A DNA stretch of 64,000 bases from Chryseobacterium oranimense. Its GTDB lineage: Bacteria > Bacteroidota > Bacteroidia > Flavobacteriales > Weeksellaceae. Below the pieces are notes generated by a model. The model saw only the letters and a list, made by a program, of their open reading frames with translations. It was not told the DNA's origin and did no database searches. Below, in pieces: positions 16,718-24,735 of this stretch. A program made the position numbers and the translations under genes. Each line of letters begins with the position of its first letter. The stretch's first letter is position 1. Where the stretch lies: positions 1,321,860 through 1,385,859 of the forward strand of contig NZ_FQWT01000001.1 of NCBI RefSeq assembly GCF_900129755.1. Direction: 5' to 3'.

Positions 16718-18646
16718 TCAGTTAAGCTTCCTGTTGATTACCCTGTCCATATAATCCTGGTACCATGCCTTTGCCGTCTGCATTTCCTTGTCTGTTTCCG
16801 GAGTTTTTACCTTCCCCATCAGATTGTTGGTAAACCCAAGGTCATTCTTTTCATACATTCCTGTGATTTCCTTACCATCGAAACGGTACATATGGTTCCC
16901 AATGATAAACTGCTCTGTGCTGCCATCGGAATTAACAATAATAGAAGGATATTGTTTATCGCTTACCAGACTTCTCCCCCAGCTTCTGATCCTCTTATTA
17001 TATCCGATAAGGTCTGCCAGTGTAGGATAAATATCTATCTGCTGGGCTACTTCTGGGTTTACACCTTTAAGGTTGTATTGCGGATTTGGAGAATAAAATA
17101 TCAATGGAACTGCAAAACGGTTCATGGCTTTTTCGTATTCACCGTAAGCGATCTGGTTGGTGTGGTCGCCTGTGAAAACAAAGATGGTATTATTGAACCA
17201 CGGTTCTTTTTTAGCAGTTTCAAAATATTTTTTGATGGCATAATCCGTGTATTGGATCGGTTCATGCATTTCTATGGTTCCTTTTTTAAATTTACCCTTA
17301 TATTTTTCAGGAATTTTGAACGGGTGATGTGATGAAGCCGTAAAAACCGTTGTCATAAAAGGCTGTGTTTTTCCCACGTTTTTTGCAAAATACTGAAGAA
17401 ACGGTTCATCCCATATGGCCCACATTCCGTCGAAATCCTCATCATGATTGTATTCGTTTTTCCCGAAATAGTGCTTAAAGCCTAAAATATTTCCAAATCC
17501 GAGGAATCCCATGGAACCATTCGGCGCGCCATGATAAAAAGAGGTGTCATAACCCAGGTCGTTACACACCGAAACAATAGACTGGATTTTCTGATTGGAA
17601 TACGGAGAGCTGGTAAAAGCATCCGTAAGGCTCGGAATTCCTGCCAAAACACTGCTCATCCCATGGATAGACTGCCTCCCATTGGCAAATGTATTGGGAA
17701 AGATCAGACTCTGGCTGGCAAGACTGTCTATAAATGGGGTATAAGAAACATAGCCGTTTATATTTTTATATTTATTAAAAGCACCTGAATATTCCCTGCC
17801 AAAAGATTCAACGATAAAAATGACAATATTGGGGCGGTTTTCCACTTTCCTGTCGTATATTTTATAAGGCTGAACATTCTCAGTAATATATTTTTCGTCT
17901 ACAAAATGAACTTCTTTAAAATTATTGGTCCCCAAAGTCCTGAAAAAAGAGAAAGTACTGTTCAGTACAATATTCCCCTGAAGCGGATTAACTACAAAAC
18001 GGTTGGCGTCCACCAAATTTATGGGTCTTGTACTGTGTTTGAAGTCACCACGGATTCCCCCGACAACAAGGACGGCCGTCCCGCAGAGAACAAGTATAGA
18101 CCAGATAAAGTATGGAATAAGTTTTACCGGTTTCTGTTCCGTAATTTTCACTTTTTTGTACAGGAAAACCCAAAGAGCCATTAAAACAACGAACCATATA
18201 AGCACAAAAGGATGTTGCCCAATGGAAACTGTAAACACTTTAAAAATATTGGATTCATGCTTGGCAACCTGCAATGCGGTAGAGGTCAGCCTTGCCTGGG
18301 CAAATTTATAGTAAACAAAATCACCGAAATTCATAGCATAGGCAATACCGTTGGTGATGAAATACAGCCAGAACAAAACGGTCTGGTAGCCTTTCTTTGT
18401 ATTGATCACAACCGGGACAAGGCTTAACAAAATGAACAGGGCATTAACATATAAGATTGCCGTGGTATCAAAGGCTGTTCCATGAAATGCCAGGCTGAAA
18501 TAATCTGAAACGGAATCCACTTTGATGAGTTCTTTATTGAAATACCAAAACAAAAGGCGGGCAATCTGATAAAAAACATATGCTAAAAAAATCCGGTAAA
18601 AAAGGACCAGAACTTCTTGTTTTCTAAATTCTTTAAAAAATTTCAT
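16718..18646 (-). CDS. LTA synthase-like membrane sulfatase-family protein
   Basis: A 642-residue protein with five hydrophobic segments in residues 10-190 and an extracytoplasmic alkaline phosphatase/sulfatase domain from about 265. Visible metal and active-site pieces are NIVIFIVESFGREY, ANGRQSIHGMSSVLAG with the likely nucleophile Ser/Thr, TASSHHPFKIP and FVFTGDHTNQ. LtaS-like enzymes move glycerol-phosphate or ethanolamine-phosphate from phospholipids. In a Gram-negative cell the acceptor would be lipid A, glycan or periplasmic glucan rather than teichoic acid; this is inference. A -7 box (18651-18658) abuts the ATG, and pssA is divergent 89 bases away. Confidence 0.9.
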   Translation of the reverse strand: MKFFKEFRKQEVLVLFYRIFLAYVFYQIARLLFWYFNKELIKVDSVSDYFSLAFHGTAFDTTAILYVNALFILLSLVPVVINTKKGYQTVLFWLYFITNGIAYAMNFGDFVYYKFAQARLTSTALQVAKHESNIFKVFTVSIGQHPFVLIWFVVLMALWVFLYKKVKITEQKPVKLIPYFIWSILVLCGTAVLVVGGIRGDFKHSTRPINLVDANRFVVNPLQGNIVLNSTFSFFRTLGTNNFKEVHFVDEKYITENVQPYKIYDRKVENRPNIVIFIVESFGREYSGAFNKYKNINGYVSYTPFIDSLASQSLIFPNTFANGRQSIHGMSSVLAGIPSLTDAFTSSPYSNQKIQSIVSVCNDLGYDTSFYHGAPNGSMGFLGFGNILGFKHYFGKNEYNHDEDFDGMWAIWDEPFLQYFAKNVGKTQPFMTTVFTASSHHPFKIPEKYKGKFKKGTIEMHEPIQYTDYAIKKYFETAKKEPWFNNTIFVFTGDHTNQIAYGEYEKAMNRFAVPLIFYSPNPQYNLKGVNPEVAQQIDIYPTLADLIGYNKRIRSWGRSLVSDKQYPSIIVNSDGSTEQFIIGNHMYRFDGKEITGMYEKNDLGFTNNLMGKVKTPETDKEMQTAKAWYQDYMDRVINRKLN

Positions 18647-18650
18647 TCGG

Positions 18651-18658
18651 CAAATTTA
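18651..18658 (-). promoter_or_regulatory. -7 box for the LtaS-like gene
   Basis: TAAATTTG on the minus strand ends four bases before the ATG (18646). It suggests a leaderless transcript. Confidence 0.5.
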
Positions 18659-18722
18659 CATCAAAATCGTATTAATGTATTTTTTCCTTCATAATATTTC
18701 AGGTTAAAATTCTGAAAAACCC

Positions 18723-18730
18723 TACTTTTG
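18723..18730 (+). promoter_or_regulatory. -7 box for pssA
   Basis: TACTTTTG matches TAnnTTTG and ends five bases before the ATG at 18736. If initiation is at the downstream in-frame ATG (18745) the leader would be about 10 bases. Confidence 0.5.
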
Positions 18731-18735
18731 CTGGT

Positions 18736-19449
18736 ATGAATTTCATGAAAAACAATCTTGCCAATCTGCTGACGCTTGCCAATTTATTTGCAGGCTGCGT
18801 AGGAGCAATCCATCTTATCCTGGGAGATTATCAGACTACGGCAATCTGCCTTATCCTCTCCTCTGTTTTTGATTTTTTTGACGGGTTTGTAGCCAGGGCT
18901 TTAAAGTCGAATTCCAATCTGGGGCTTCAGCTGGACTCCCTTGCGGACATGGTAAGTTTTGGGTTGATCCCGGGGCTTACAATGTACAAAGCACTGGAGC
19001 CGTTCGGAAATGAAATTCTGGGAATGCATCTTCCTTTTGCCATCAGCTACCTCGGTATTTTTGTGACGGTTTTTTCATGCCTCAGACTGGCTATCTTTAA
19101 CCTGGATGAAGAGCAGCGTTATTATTTCAAAGGGCTGAATACACCTACCAATACCGTTTTGCTGTTTGGATTGTATTATGCCTTTAAAGAAACAGGAACA
19201 TTTGCATTTTTATTTGAAAATTCATTGTTTCTCATCTTACTGACCGCTATCACTTCATGGCTTCTGATCAGCCCTATCAAAATGATGGCAATGAAATTCA
19301 AATCCAAAAAACTTCAGGATAATTATCCGAAAATTATTTTATTAGGCGGTGGAATTGCTATTCTGATCCTGTTTCAGATCGTTGGCATTCCGATGCTTGT
19401 TATTTATTATATCATCGTGTCGCTGGTTTTTCAGAAACAGCTGGGTTAG
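18736..19449 (+). CDS. pssA: CDP-diacylglycerol--serine O-phosphatidyltransferase
   Basis: A 237-residue membrane enzyme that makes phosphatidylserine, the precursor of phosphatidylethanolamine, from CDP-diacylglycerol. The CDP-alcohol phosphotransferase motif D-x2-D-G-x2-A-R-x8-G-x3-D-x3-D is fully present from DFFDGFVAR through GLQLDSLAD (about residues 46-70). About eight hydrophobic segments follow or surround it. The start could also be the ATG at 18745. It is divergent from the LtaS-like gene, which may use phosphatidylethanolamine as donor. That link is only suggestive. Confidence 0.93.
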   Translation: MNFMKNNLANLLTLANLFAGCVGAIHLILGDYQTTAICLILSSVFDFFDGFVARALKSNSNLGLQLDSLADMVSFGLIPGLTMYKALEPFGNEILGMHLPFAISYLGIFVTVFSCLRLAIFNLDEEQRYYFKGLNTPTNTVLLFGLYYAFKETGTFAFLFENSLFLILLTAITSWLLISPIKMMAMKFKSKKLQDNYPKIILLGGGIAILILFQIVGIPMLVIYYIIVSLVFQKQLG

Positions 19450-19453
19450 ATTT

Positions 19454-19535
19454 CAGATGCCAGACATCAGACTTTAAAACTTAGAAATCAGCACATTTTC
19501 AAATTAACACATTATCAAATTTTCAAATTAAAAAA
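19454..19535. repeat. Degenerate direct repeats between pssA and the exonuclease gene
   Basis: CAGATGCCAGACATCAGAC is internally repetitive, and ATTTTCAAATTA occurs twice (about 19496-19507 and 19518-19529). Similar low-complexity copies occur elsewhere in the window. Confidence 0.5.
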
Positions 19536-20300
19536 ATGAATTTAAAGCTCCATAAACCCCTTTGCATTTTTGATCTTGAAACTACAGGAACGAACATCGG
19601 AAAGGACAGAATTGTAGAGATCTGTATTTTAAAAGTAAATCCGGACGCCTCCAGAGAAAGCAAAACCTGGCGTGTGAACCCGGAAATGCCTATTCCACAG
19701 GAATGCAGCGAAATCCACGGAATTTATGATGAAGATGTAAAGGATGCTCCGACATTCAGGGAAATTGCACCTAAAATTATGGAAATGCTTTCAGGAAGTG
19801 ATCTGGGAGGATTCAATTCCAACAGATTCGATGTTCCGCTTTTGGCAGAAGAGCTTTTAAGAGTGGAAATGGATTTTGATCTGAGCAAATTCAAACTGGT
19901 GGATGCACAGACTATTTTCCATAAAAAGGAACCCAGAAACTTAGGGGCTGCCTATCAGTTTTATTGTGGAAAAATTCTGGAAAACGCTCACTCTGCCGAA
20001 GCTGATGTGATGGCTACCTTCGAGGTGCTGGATGCGCAGGTTGGAAAATATGATGATATTCCCAATGAGATCGCTCCTTTAAGTGAATTCAGTTTTCATA
20101 ATAAAAATGCTGATCTTGCAGGATTTATCGGATATAACGATAAGTCGGAGGCTGTTTTCAATTTTGGAAAGTATAAAGGACAGGTTGTAAAAGCTGTTTT
20201 CCAGAAGGATCTGGGATATTACGGATGGCTTCAGAATGCAGATTTCCCGTTATATACCAAGAAAATTTTTACAAAAATCCAACTTTCAAGTAAATTCTAG
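19536..20300 (+). CDS. DnaQ-family 3'-5' exonuclease with ExoX-like C-terminus
   Basis: A 254-residue nuclease of the DEDDh class. Exo I is FDLETTGTNIGKDRIVEI (Asp and Glu). Exo II lies around GFNSNRFDVPLLAEELL, and Exo III is HSAEADVMATFEVL with the catalytic His and Asp. After a linker, residues 208-250 (FNFGKYKGQVV, GYYGWLQNADFP) match the small C-terminal domain seen in exodeoxyribonuclease X. It probably degrades 3' ends in repair or proofreading-like roles. It is followed three bases later by the DUF2007-type gene, so they are an operon. Confidence 0.9.
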   Translation: MNLKLHKPLCIFDLETTGTNIGKDRIVEICILKVNPDASRESKTWRVNPEMPIPQECSEIHGIYDEDVKDAPTFREIAPKIMEMLSGSDLGGFNSNRFDVPLLAEELLRVEMDFDLSKFKLVDAQTIFHKKEPRNLGAAYQFYCGKILENAHSAEADVMATFEVLDAQVGKYDDIPNEIAPLSEFSFHNKNADLAGFIGYNDKSEAVFNFGKYKGQVVKAVFQKDLGYYGWLQNADFPLYTKKIFTKIQLSSKF

Positions 20301-20303
20301 AAC

Positions 20304-20702
20304 ATGTCGAATCTGGTCCGCTTTAAATTTTATGAATCAGCTCTTGAGGCCAACAGGGATAAGCAAATCCTTGCTGAAAACGGAGTGAACAGCTTTATTG
20401 CCAACGAACAGCTGATTCAGTCGGACTGGCTGCTTTCTCAGGCTGTTGGCGGCATTCAGCTTCAGGTTTTTGAAGACGATCTGGAAAAGGCAAAAGAGAT
20501 TCTGAAGAACTATAATGATAATGAAGCCTATTCTCTGGAAGTGGAACATACCATCACTAATCCTGAATTTGACTTTGTATGTCCGAAATGTGGTTCCAAT
20601 CATATTTACAGGGATGACAGTGCCACAAGTTTCTTTGGTATTTCTTTCCTGACGAGCCATCAATTCAAATGTTATTATTGCGGAAATGAATTTATTCATT
20701 AG
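20304..20702 (+). CDS. DUF2007 domain protein with zinc ribbon
   Basis: A 132-residue protein. Residues 1-70 carry the DUF2007 pattern: VRFKFYESALEANRDKQILAENG and LSQAVGGIQLQVFEDDLEKAKEIL. The C-terminal part is a small zinc ribbon with CPKCGSNHIYRDD and FKCYYCGNEF, i.e. two CxxC pairs. DUF2007 is a PII-like putative signal-transducing domain. Its partner and ligand are unknown. It is cotranscribed with the exonuclease, so a DNA-linked role is possible but unproven. Confidence 0.85.
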   Translation: MSNLVRFKFYESALEANRDKQILAENGVNSFIANEQLIQSDWLLSQAVGGIQLQVFEDDLEKAKEILKNYNDNEAYSLEVEHTITNPEFDFVCPKCGSNHIYRDDSATSFFGISFLTSHQFKCYYCGNEFIH

Positions 20703-20739
20703 CTAAATTCATAATTCAAGAATAGTAAATAGTATAAAA

Positions 20740-20775
20740 GATTGCTTCGTCATTACATTCCTCGCAATGACGGAC
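20740..20775. repeat. Truncated dispersed repeat (GATTGCTTCGTCATT...CTCGCAATGACGG)
   Basis: GATTGCTTCGTCATT followed by CTCGCAATGACGG matches a sequence type that I know as a dispersed intergenic repeat in many bacterial genomes. The sequence here is about 35 bases long and holds its own partial inverted halves (GTCATT and AATGAC). Confidence 0.5.
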
Positions 20776-20801
20776 TCATAAAACATAAATAATTAAGCAT
20801 T

Positions 20802-21407
20802 ATGAAAATCATCTGCATAGGAAGAAACTACAGCGAACATGCAAAAGAATTGGGAAATGAAATTCCTGAAAAACCGGTTATTTTTATGAAACCCGACACA
20901 GCGGTCTTAAAGGGAAATGATTTTTATATCCCTGAATTCTCCAATGATATTCATTATGAGCTGGAAGTGGTTTTGAAAATTTCAAAAGGAGGAAAATACA
21001 TCCGGAAAGAAGCGGCCAGCAAACATTATGAAGAAATCAGCCTTGGAATAGATTTTACAGCAAGGGATCTTCAGAGCGAGCTTAAATCCAAAGGTCTTCC
21101 GTGGGAACTGGCTAAAGGATTTGACGGTTCTGCTGTGGTAGGAAACTTCTTCAGAAAAGAGGATTTTGATCTTCAGGGACTGGAGTTCTCTTTATTGAAA
21201 AATAAGGAAGAGGTGCAGAATGGTAATACAAAAGACATGATCTTCAGTTTTGATGATATCATTGCTTTCGCTTCACAATATTTTACACTGAGGGTGGGTG
21301 ATCTTATTTTTACCGGAACCCCAAAAGGAGTTGGAAAGGTTGATGAAAATGATATTCTTGAAGCTTATCTGAAAGATGATAAAATTCTTGATATTCGAAT
21401 ATTATAA
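20802..21407 (+). CDS. Fumarylacetoacetate hydrolase family protein
   Basis: A 201-residue protein of the FAH fold. It begins MKIICIGRNYSEHAKELGNE and carries the metal-binding ExE in IHYELEVVLKI, then ISLGIDFTARDLQ and the closing FTGTPKGVG. It is a minimal catalytic domain without an N-terminal extension. Members hydrolyse acylpyruvates or decarboxylate oxaloacetate; the closest type is probably acylpyruvase (YcgM/FAHD1-like), but the substrate cannot be fixed. The strand and spacing (59 bases) suggest possible cotranscription with the UspA gene. Confidence 0.92.
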   Translation: MKIICIGRNYSEHAKELGNEIPEKPVIFMKPDTAVLKGNDFYIPEFSNDIHYELEVVLKISKGGKYIRKEAASKHYEEISLGIDFTARDLQSELKSKGLPWELAKGFDGSAVVGNFFRKEDFDLQGLEFSLLKNKEEVQNGNTKDMIFSFDDIIAFASQYFTLRVGDLIFTGTPKGVGKVDENDILEAYLKDDKILDIRIL

Positions 21408-21465
21408 GTATTTAACATAAAAATCCGGCAATTTTTCTTATCTTTAGAATACAAAATTAAAGGTC

Positions 21466-21903
21466 ATGATAAATATTGTACTACCCGTAGATTTTGGGGA
21501 CAAAACAGAACAGCTTGTAGACGGAGCCGTAAAATTTGCAAAACAGTTGAACGGCAGAATTTTTCTGATTCACGTAGCGCCTTCAGATATAGGTTTTGCT
21601 ATCGGTGATATGGGATATCAATATTTTCCTGAAGTAGAAGCGAACGAGATCAGAGATGAGCTGATACAGCTGAATAAGATCGAGCAGAGAATCCTTGCCC
21701 ATGATGTGGACTGTGAGCATCTCTTAAAACAGGGAATCGCCAAGGACACTATCCTGGAGTATGCAAAAGCTAAAAATGCAGATTATATCGTTATGGGATC
21801 ACACGGAAGAAGCGGAATTTATGATGTTTTTGTAGGCAGCCTTACAAAAGGGCTTACGAAAGATTCTCATATTCCGGTACTGGTACTTCCCATCCACGAC
21901 TAG
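21466..21903 (+). CDS. Universal stress protein (UspA family)
   Basis: A 145-residue single-domain Usp. It starts MINIVLPVDFGDKTEQLVDGAVKFA and ends VLVLPIHD. The ATP-binding signature G-x2-G-x9-G-S is complete in MGSHGRSGIYDVFVGSLT, so it probably belongs to the nucleotide-binding subgroup. The role is general stress survival; the exact signal is unknown. A near-consensus -7 box (TATCTTTA) lies upstream, and a strong terminator follows. Confidence 0.94.
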   Translation: MINIVLPVDFGDKTEQLVDGAVKFAKQLNGRIFLIHVAPSDIGFAIGDMGYQYFPEVEANEIRDELIQLNKIEQRILAHDVDCEHLLKQGIAKDTILEYAKAKNADYIVMGSHGRSGIYDVFVGSLTKGLTKDSHIPVLVLPIHD

Positions 21904-21927
21904 AAAAGTAAATTTTAATCGTTAATA

Positions 21928-21966
21928 AAAAAACCGATCAGACTAATGTCCGATCGGTTTTTTACT
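21928..21966. terminator. Bidirectional terminator after uspA
   Basis: Perfect 12-base arms (21928-21939 and 21952-21963) with A run before and T run after, between convergent genes. Confidence 0.88.
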
Positions 21967-21980
21967 ATATAACCAATTAA

Positions 21981-22214
21981 TTAACCTTCTTTTTTATAGA
22001 TCTTAGGATCGTAGTAAGGGTGCTTACCCTCAGTTGGAGAATAATAGTCTTTGTCTTTATCACCACTTAGTTTTACCACCAATACATAGCACCAGTAAGT
22101 AAATAACGTACAGCAAACGATAAATAGAATCCAGTTTAGAACATTTCCAAATGTATCAAAAAAACCAAATGTAAATTTGAAAACTTTACTTAAGAATAAC
22201 CAGAAAGACGTCAT
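21981..22214 (-). CDS. Small membrane protein (DUF6341-like)
   Basis: A 77-residue protein with one or two membrane segments (about residues 5-45; FGFFDTFGNVLNWILFIVCC) and a polar C-terminus KDKDYYSPTEGKHPYYDPKIYKKEG. I recall such small proteins in flavobacteria beside the next gene, filed as DUF6341, but cannot confirm it. No function is known. It is divergent from the membrane protein at 22257 with opposing -7 boxes only two bases apart. Confidence 0.75.
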   Translation of the reverse strand: MTSFWLFLSKVFKFTFGFFDTFGNVLNWILFIVCCTLFTYWCYVLVVKLSGDKDKDYYSPTEGKHPYYDPKIYKKEG

Positions 22215-22232
22215 TATTTTCCTTTTTTAAAT

Positions 22233-22250
22233 TAACTTTGTACAAATTTA
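22233..22250. promoter_or_regulatory. Face-to-face -7 boxes of divergent genes
   Basis: TAACTTTG (22233-22240, plus) and TAAATTTG (22243-22250, minus) both match TAnnTTTG and are separated by two bases. Leaders would be about 12 and 24 bases. Polymerase binding to one should exclude the other. Confidence 0.6.
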
Positions 22251-22256
22251 TAAAAA

Positions 22257-23162
22257 ATGTTTAAATTACTTTCAAAAGAAAGCAATATTTTTTCAATTCC
22301 TGTTTATATTGGTTTTCTTCTTTTAGTAGTCGTAATATTTAACATACTGAATTTCAACACCTACGAAGCCATTATCGCCGGAATAACTTTTCTTGGGATT
22401 GCTTTGGGATATTTTTGTTTTCACAGTATTGCCCTTAATTACCAGACGCATCTGCCGCTGTTTTTATATACATTTTTTATTTTTGGGTTATATCCGGGAA
22501 ACCTGGACATCGGAATTGCCGTTTCGCTGCTTACCAATTCCTTTCTTCTACTGCTTCTGACGAGCGCTGATGAAGATGTAAGGAAGAAATCCTACGTCCT
22601 GGTAGGCGCCATTGTTGCGCTTAACTTTATTTTCCTGCCCACCACCTGGCCCATGGCTCTTTTCGTGATTGTTCACGTGATTGCCACTTCCCAGAAAATA
22701 AGTTTAAATCTCTTCAGGTTCCTTTTGGGAATGGTAATGATCGCATTCAGTTATTTTTCCATTATGTTCTTTTTCCGCTTCACTACATGGAATATTGATT
22801 ATTTCCCGTTTGGAAAGATGAGGCCTATGACGGATTATACGGACCTGCTGCCTTTGCTTCCCGTTCTGCTGATGCTTATTTATGCCGTGTACGACCATTT
22901 TAAAAACTATAATAAGAAAAGCCCGATAAGCAGGTACAAATATACCTTCCTGCTTGTTTTTTCGCTGGCCCAGCTGGTAACCATTATTCTATACATGAAT
23001 AAAAACTATGAATATTTACTGCTTCTGGCATTCCCATCGAGCATTATCCTGAGCAGGATGATGAGATTTTTGCCTAAATACTGGATGCAGGAGGTAAGCC
23101 TGTGGCTTATCATTATGAGTATGATTGCTTTTAAAGCAGGTACGTATTTTAATTTATTTTAA
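22257..23162 (+). CDS. Polytopic membrane protein (DUF6427-like)
   Basis: A 301-residue protein with about ten hydrophobic segments, starting MFKLLSKESNIFSIPVYIGFLLL. It resembles flavobacterial proteins of the DUF6427 type: an N-terminal membrane pair, then GYFCFHSIALNYQT, a P/G-rich LPTTWPMALFV and a late YLLLLAFPSSIILSRMM. It may assist glycan or lipid work, but nothing shows this. The DUF3109 gene starts five bases after its stop, so they form an operon. Confidence 0.75.
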   Translation: MFKLLSKESNIFSIPVYIGFLLLVVVIFNILNFNTYEAIIAGITFLGIALGYFCFHSIALNYQTHLPLFLYTFFIFGLYPGNLDIGIAVSLLTNSFLLLLLTSADEDVRKKSYVLVGAIVALNFIFLPTTWPMALFVIVHVIATSQKISLNLFRFLLGMVMIAFSYFSIMFFFRFTTWNIDYFPFGKMRPMTDYTDLLPLLPVLLMLIYAVYDHFKNYNKKSPISRYKYTFLLVFSLAQLVTIILYMNKNYEYLLLLAFPSSIILSRMMRFLPKYWMQEVSLWLIIMSMIAFKAGTYFNLF

Positions 23163-23167
23163 AGATT

Positions 23168-23752
23168 ATGATTCAGATAGACGATAAATTGATTTCAGAG
23201 GATGTATTTTCCGAAGAATTTGTTTGCAACCTTTCGAAATGTAAGGGTGCATGCTGTGTGGAAGGAGATGTAGGTGCTCCGCTAGACAAGGATGAACTTG
23301 AGATTTTAGACAGTATTTTTGATAAAATAAAGCCTTATCTTACCCAGGAAGGCATCAAAGCCCTTGAAGAACAAGGCACATGGACCACTGATCCTATGGA
23401 CGGAATGTACGTTACCCCTATGGTGGAGGACCGCGAATGTGCTTATGTAACTTTTGATGAAAAAGGGATCACGAAATGCGGTATTGAGAAAGCCTATGAA
23501 GATGGTGCCGTAGACTGGCAAAAGCCTATTTCCTGCCACCTCTACCCGATCCGTGTTACGGAATACTCTACTTTTACAGCCCTGAACTACCACGAGTGGA
23601 GCGTATGCAGCGATGCTTGTACACTTGGAAAAGAATTGCAGGTTCCTGTCTATAAATTCCTTAAAACCCCGCTGATCAGAAAATACGGCGAGGATTTCTA
23701 CGATGTTTTATGTGAAGCCGCCGATGAATGGAAAGCCGCTTATGGCTCTTAA
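23168..23752 (+). CDS. DUF3109 family cysteine-rich protein
   Basis: A 194-residue cytoplasmic protein. The N-terminal FVCNLSKCKGACCVEGDVGAPL has four cysteines in a CxxxxCxxxCC pattern. Further cysteines lie in DRECAYV, TKCGIEKAY, ISCHLYPIRV and SVCSDACTLG. Such spacing suggests an iron-sulphur cluster or zinc sites, as in the related CxxCxxCC (YkgJ) proteins. No activity is known. It ends with a strong terminator. Confidence 0.92.
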   Translation: MIQIDDKLISEDVFSEEFVCNLSKCKGACCVEGDVGAPLDKDELEILDSIFDKIKPYLTQEGIKALEEQGTWTTDPMDGMYVTPMVEDRECAYVTFDEKGITKCGIEKAYEDGAVDWQKPISCHLYPIRVTEYSTFTALNYHEWSVCSDACTLGKELQVPVYKFLKTPLIRKYGEDFYDVLCEAADEWKAAYGS

Positions 23753-23758
23753 ATAAAC

Positions 23759-23787
23759 AAAACCGCAGATTCGATCTGCGGTTTTTT
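23759..23787 (+). terminator. Terminator of the DUF3109 operon
   Basis: Perfect 12-base arms (23759-23770 and 23774-23785) with a TCG loop and T run. Confidence 0.92.
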
Positions 23788-23867
23788 AGTTAAAGTTGAG
23801 TTAAAATTATTTTTCCATAAAAAAGCCGGAAAATATCCGGCCTATATTTCATTAAAAATATCAGTTT

Positions 23868-24554
23868 TTATTTGAAATCTGCATCAGAAACGCCTGTATT
23901 TAAAACAACCTTTGTTGTTTTTATTGTTACTTTCTGGCCTTTTCCGTCAATATCCACTTCAGAAGGGAATTTTATGTCTTCCACCGTCATGTAATTTTTC
24001 ACGGTCACACTTCCTTCTCCTACAGAAGATTTGTATAAAAGTCCTGTAGCAGCATCAAAGTAAAACTTACCTTTGTCTGAAGATAATACGTTATAGTCTT
24101 TGCCATCGAGCTTTTCTGCTGTCACATCCTTAAAGTTTGAAGGATTAAAAGCCAATGCTTCAATAGTAGTCCCTTTTTTCAGTTCAGCGATATTATCAGC
24201 CGGGAAATCGGTTTTCTGGCCTGCTCTTTCTATATATCCTTTTTCACCGTCAAATACCTGGGAAACTTTCTGGCCCATAGCAGTTTGTACAGATTTAAAT
24301 TTATTGCCCTGCTTCATCGTGCTCATGGTAATATCCATACCCTGAACATTAAGTGTATTATCAATAATTGTGGACTTTACTGCTTCCAGCTTACTTTTAC
24401 CTCCTAAAGCTTTAAAGTAATTATCTACAACATCTTTTGGGGTCAGTTTGGATTTTACGACTTCCGTCTTTGCGGGAGCTGCACTGGTCTTCTGAGCTGT
24501 TGCCGGAACTGAGAACAGTACGGCACAAAAAAACGGAATGATGATCTTTTTCAT
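23868..24554 (-). CDS. Exported LolA-like protein
   Basis: A 228-residue protein. The frame opens earlier at a TTG (24605), but that codon is inside the -7 box (24603-24610), so the ATG at 24554 was chosen. It gives signal peptide residues 1-21 (PATAQ). The mature part, DVVDNYFKALGGKSKLEAVKS, then MDITMSTMKQGNKFKSVQ, GQKVSQVFDGEKGYI and TVKNYMTVEDIKFPSEVDI, reads as the half-barrel of LolA/outer-membrane lipoprotein-sorting relatives. It lacks clear lipoprotein partners here and may be a periplasmic lipid binder. Fold by eye; role unknown. Confidence 0.8.
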   Translation of the reverse strand: MKKIIIPFFCAVLFSVPATAQKTSAAPAKTEVVKSKLTPKDVVDNYFKALGGKSKLEAVKSTIIDNTLNVQGMDITMSTMKQGNKFKSVQTAMGQKVSQVFDGEKGYIERAGQKTDFPADNIAELKKGTTIEALAFNPSNFKDVTAEKLDGKDYNVLSSDKGKFYFDAATGLLYKSSVGEGSVTVKNYMTVEDIKFPSEVDIDGKGQKVTIKTTKVVLNTGVSDADFK

Positions 24555-24602
24555 ATCTCTATATAATAAGTTTAAGGTGTAAATATAGGAATAATGACCA
24601 CA

Positions 24603-24610
24603 CAAAAATA
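24603..24610 (-). promoter_or_regulatory. -7 box for the LolA-like gene
   Basis: TATTTTTG on the minus strand fits TAnnTTTG; the leader would be about 45 bases. It decides against the upstream TTG start. Confidence 0.55.
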
Positions 24611-24681
24611 AACACCGTGAATTTATGTGAAATACGTGGTGATTACGTCCCTAATTCATTAAGATTTTTTAAGAATATCGG

Positions 24682-24713
24682 AAAAAACAAAACCTCCGAT
24701 CGCTCGGAGGTTT
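24682..24713 (-). terminator. Terminator of tig
   Basis: Ten-base arms (24690-24699 and 24704-24713) with a TCGC loop; T run on the minus strand at 24682-24687. Confidence 0.85.
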
Positions 24714-24735
24714 CAAATATTTATATCGGAATAGA

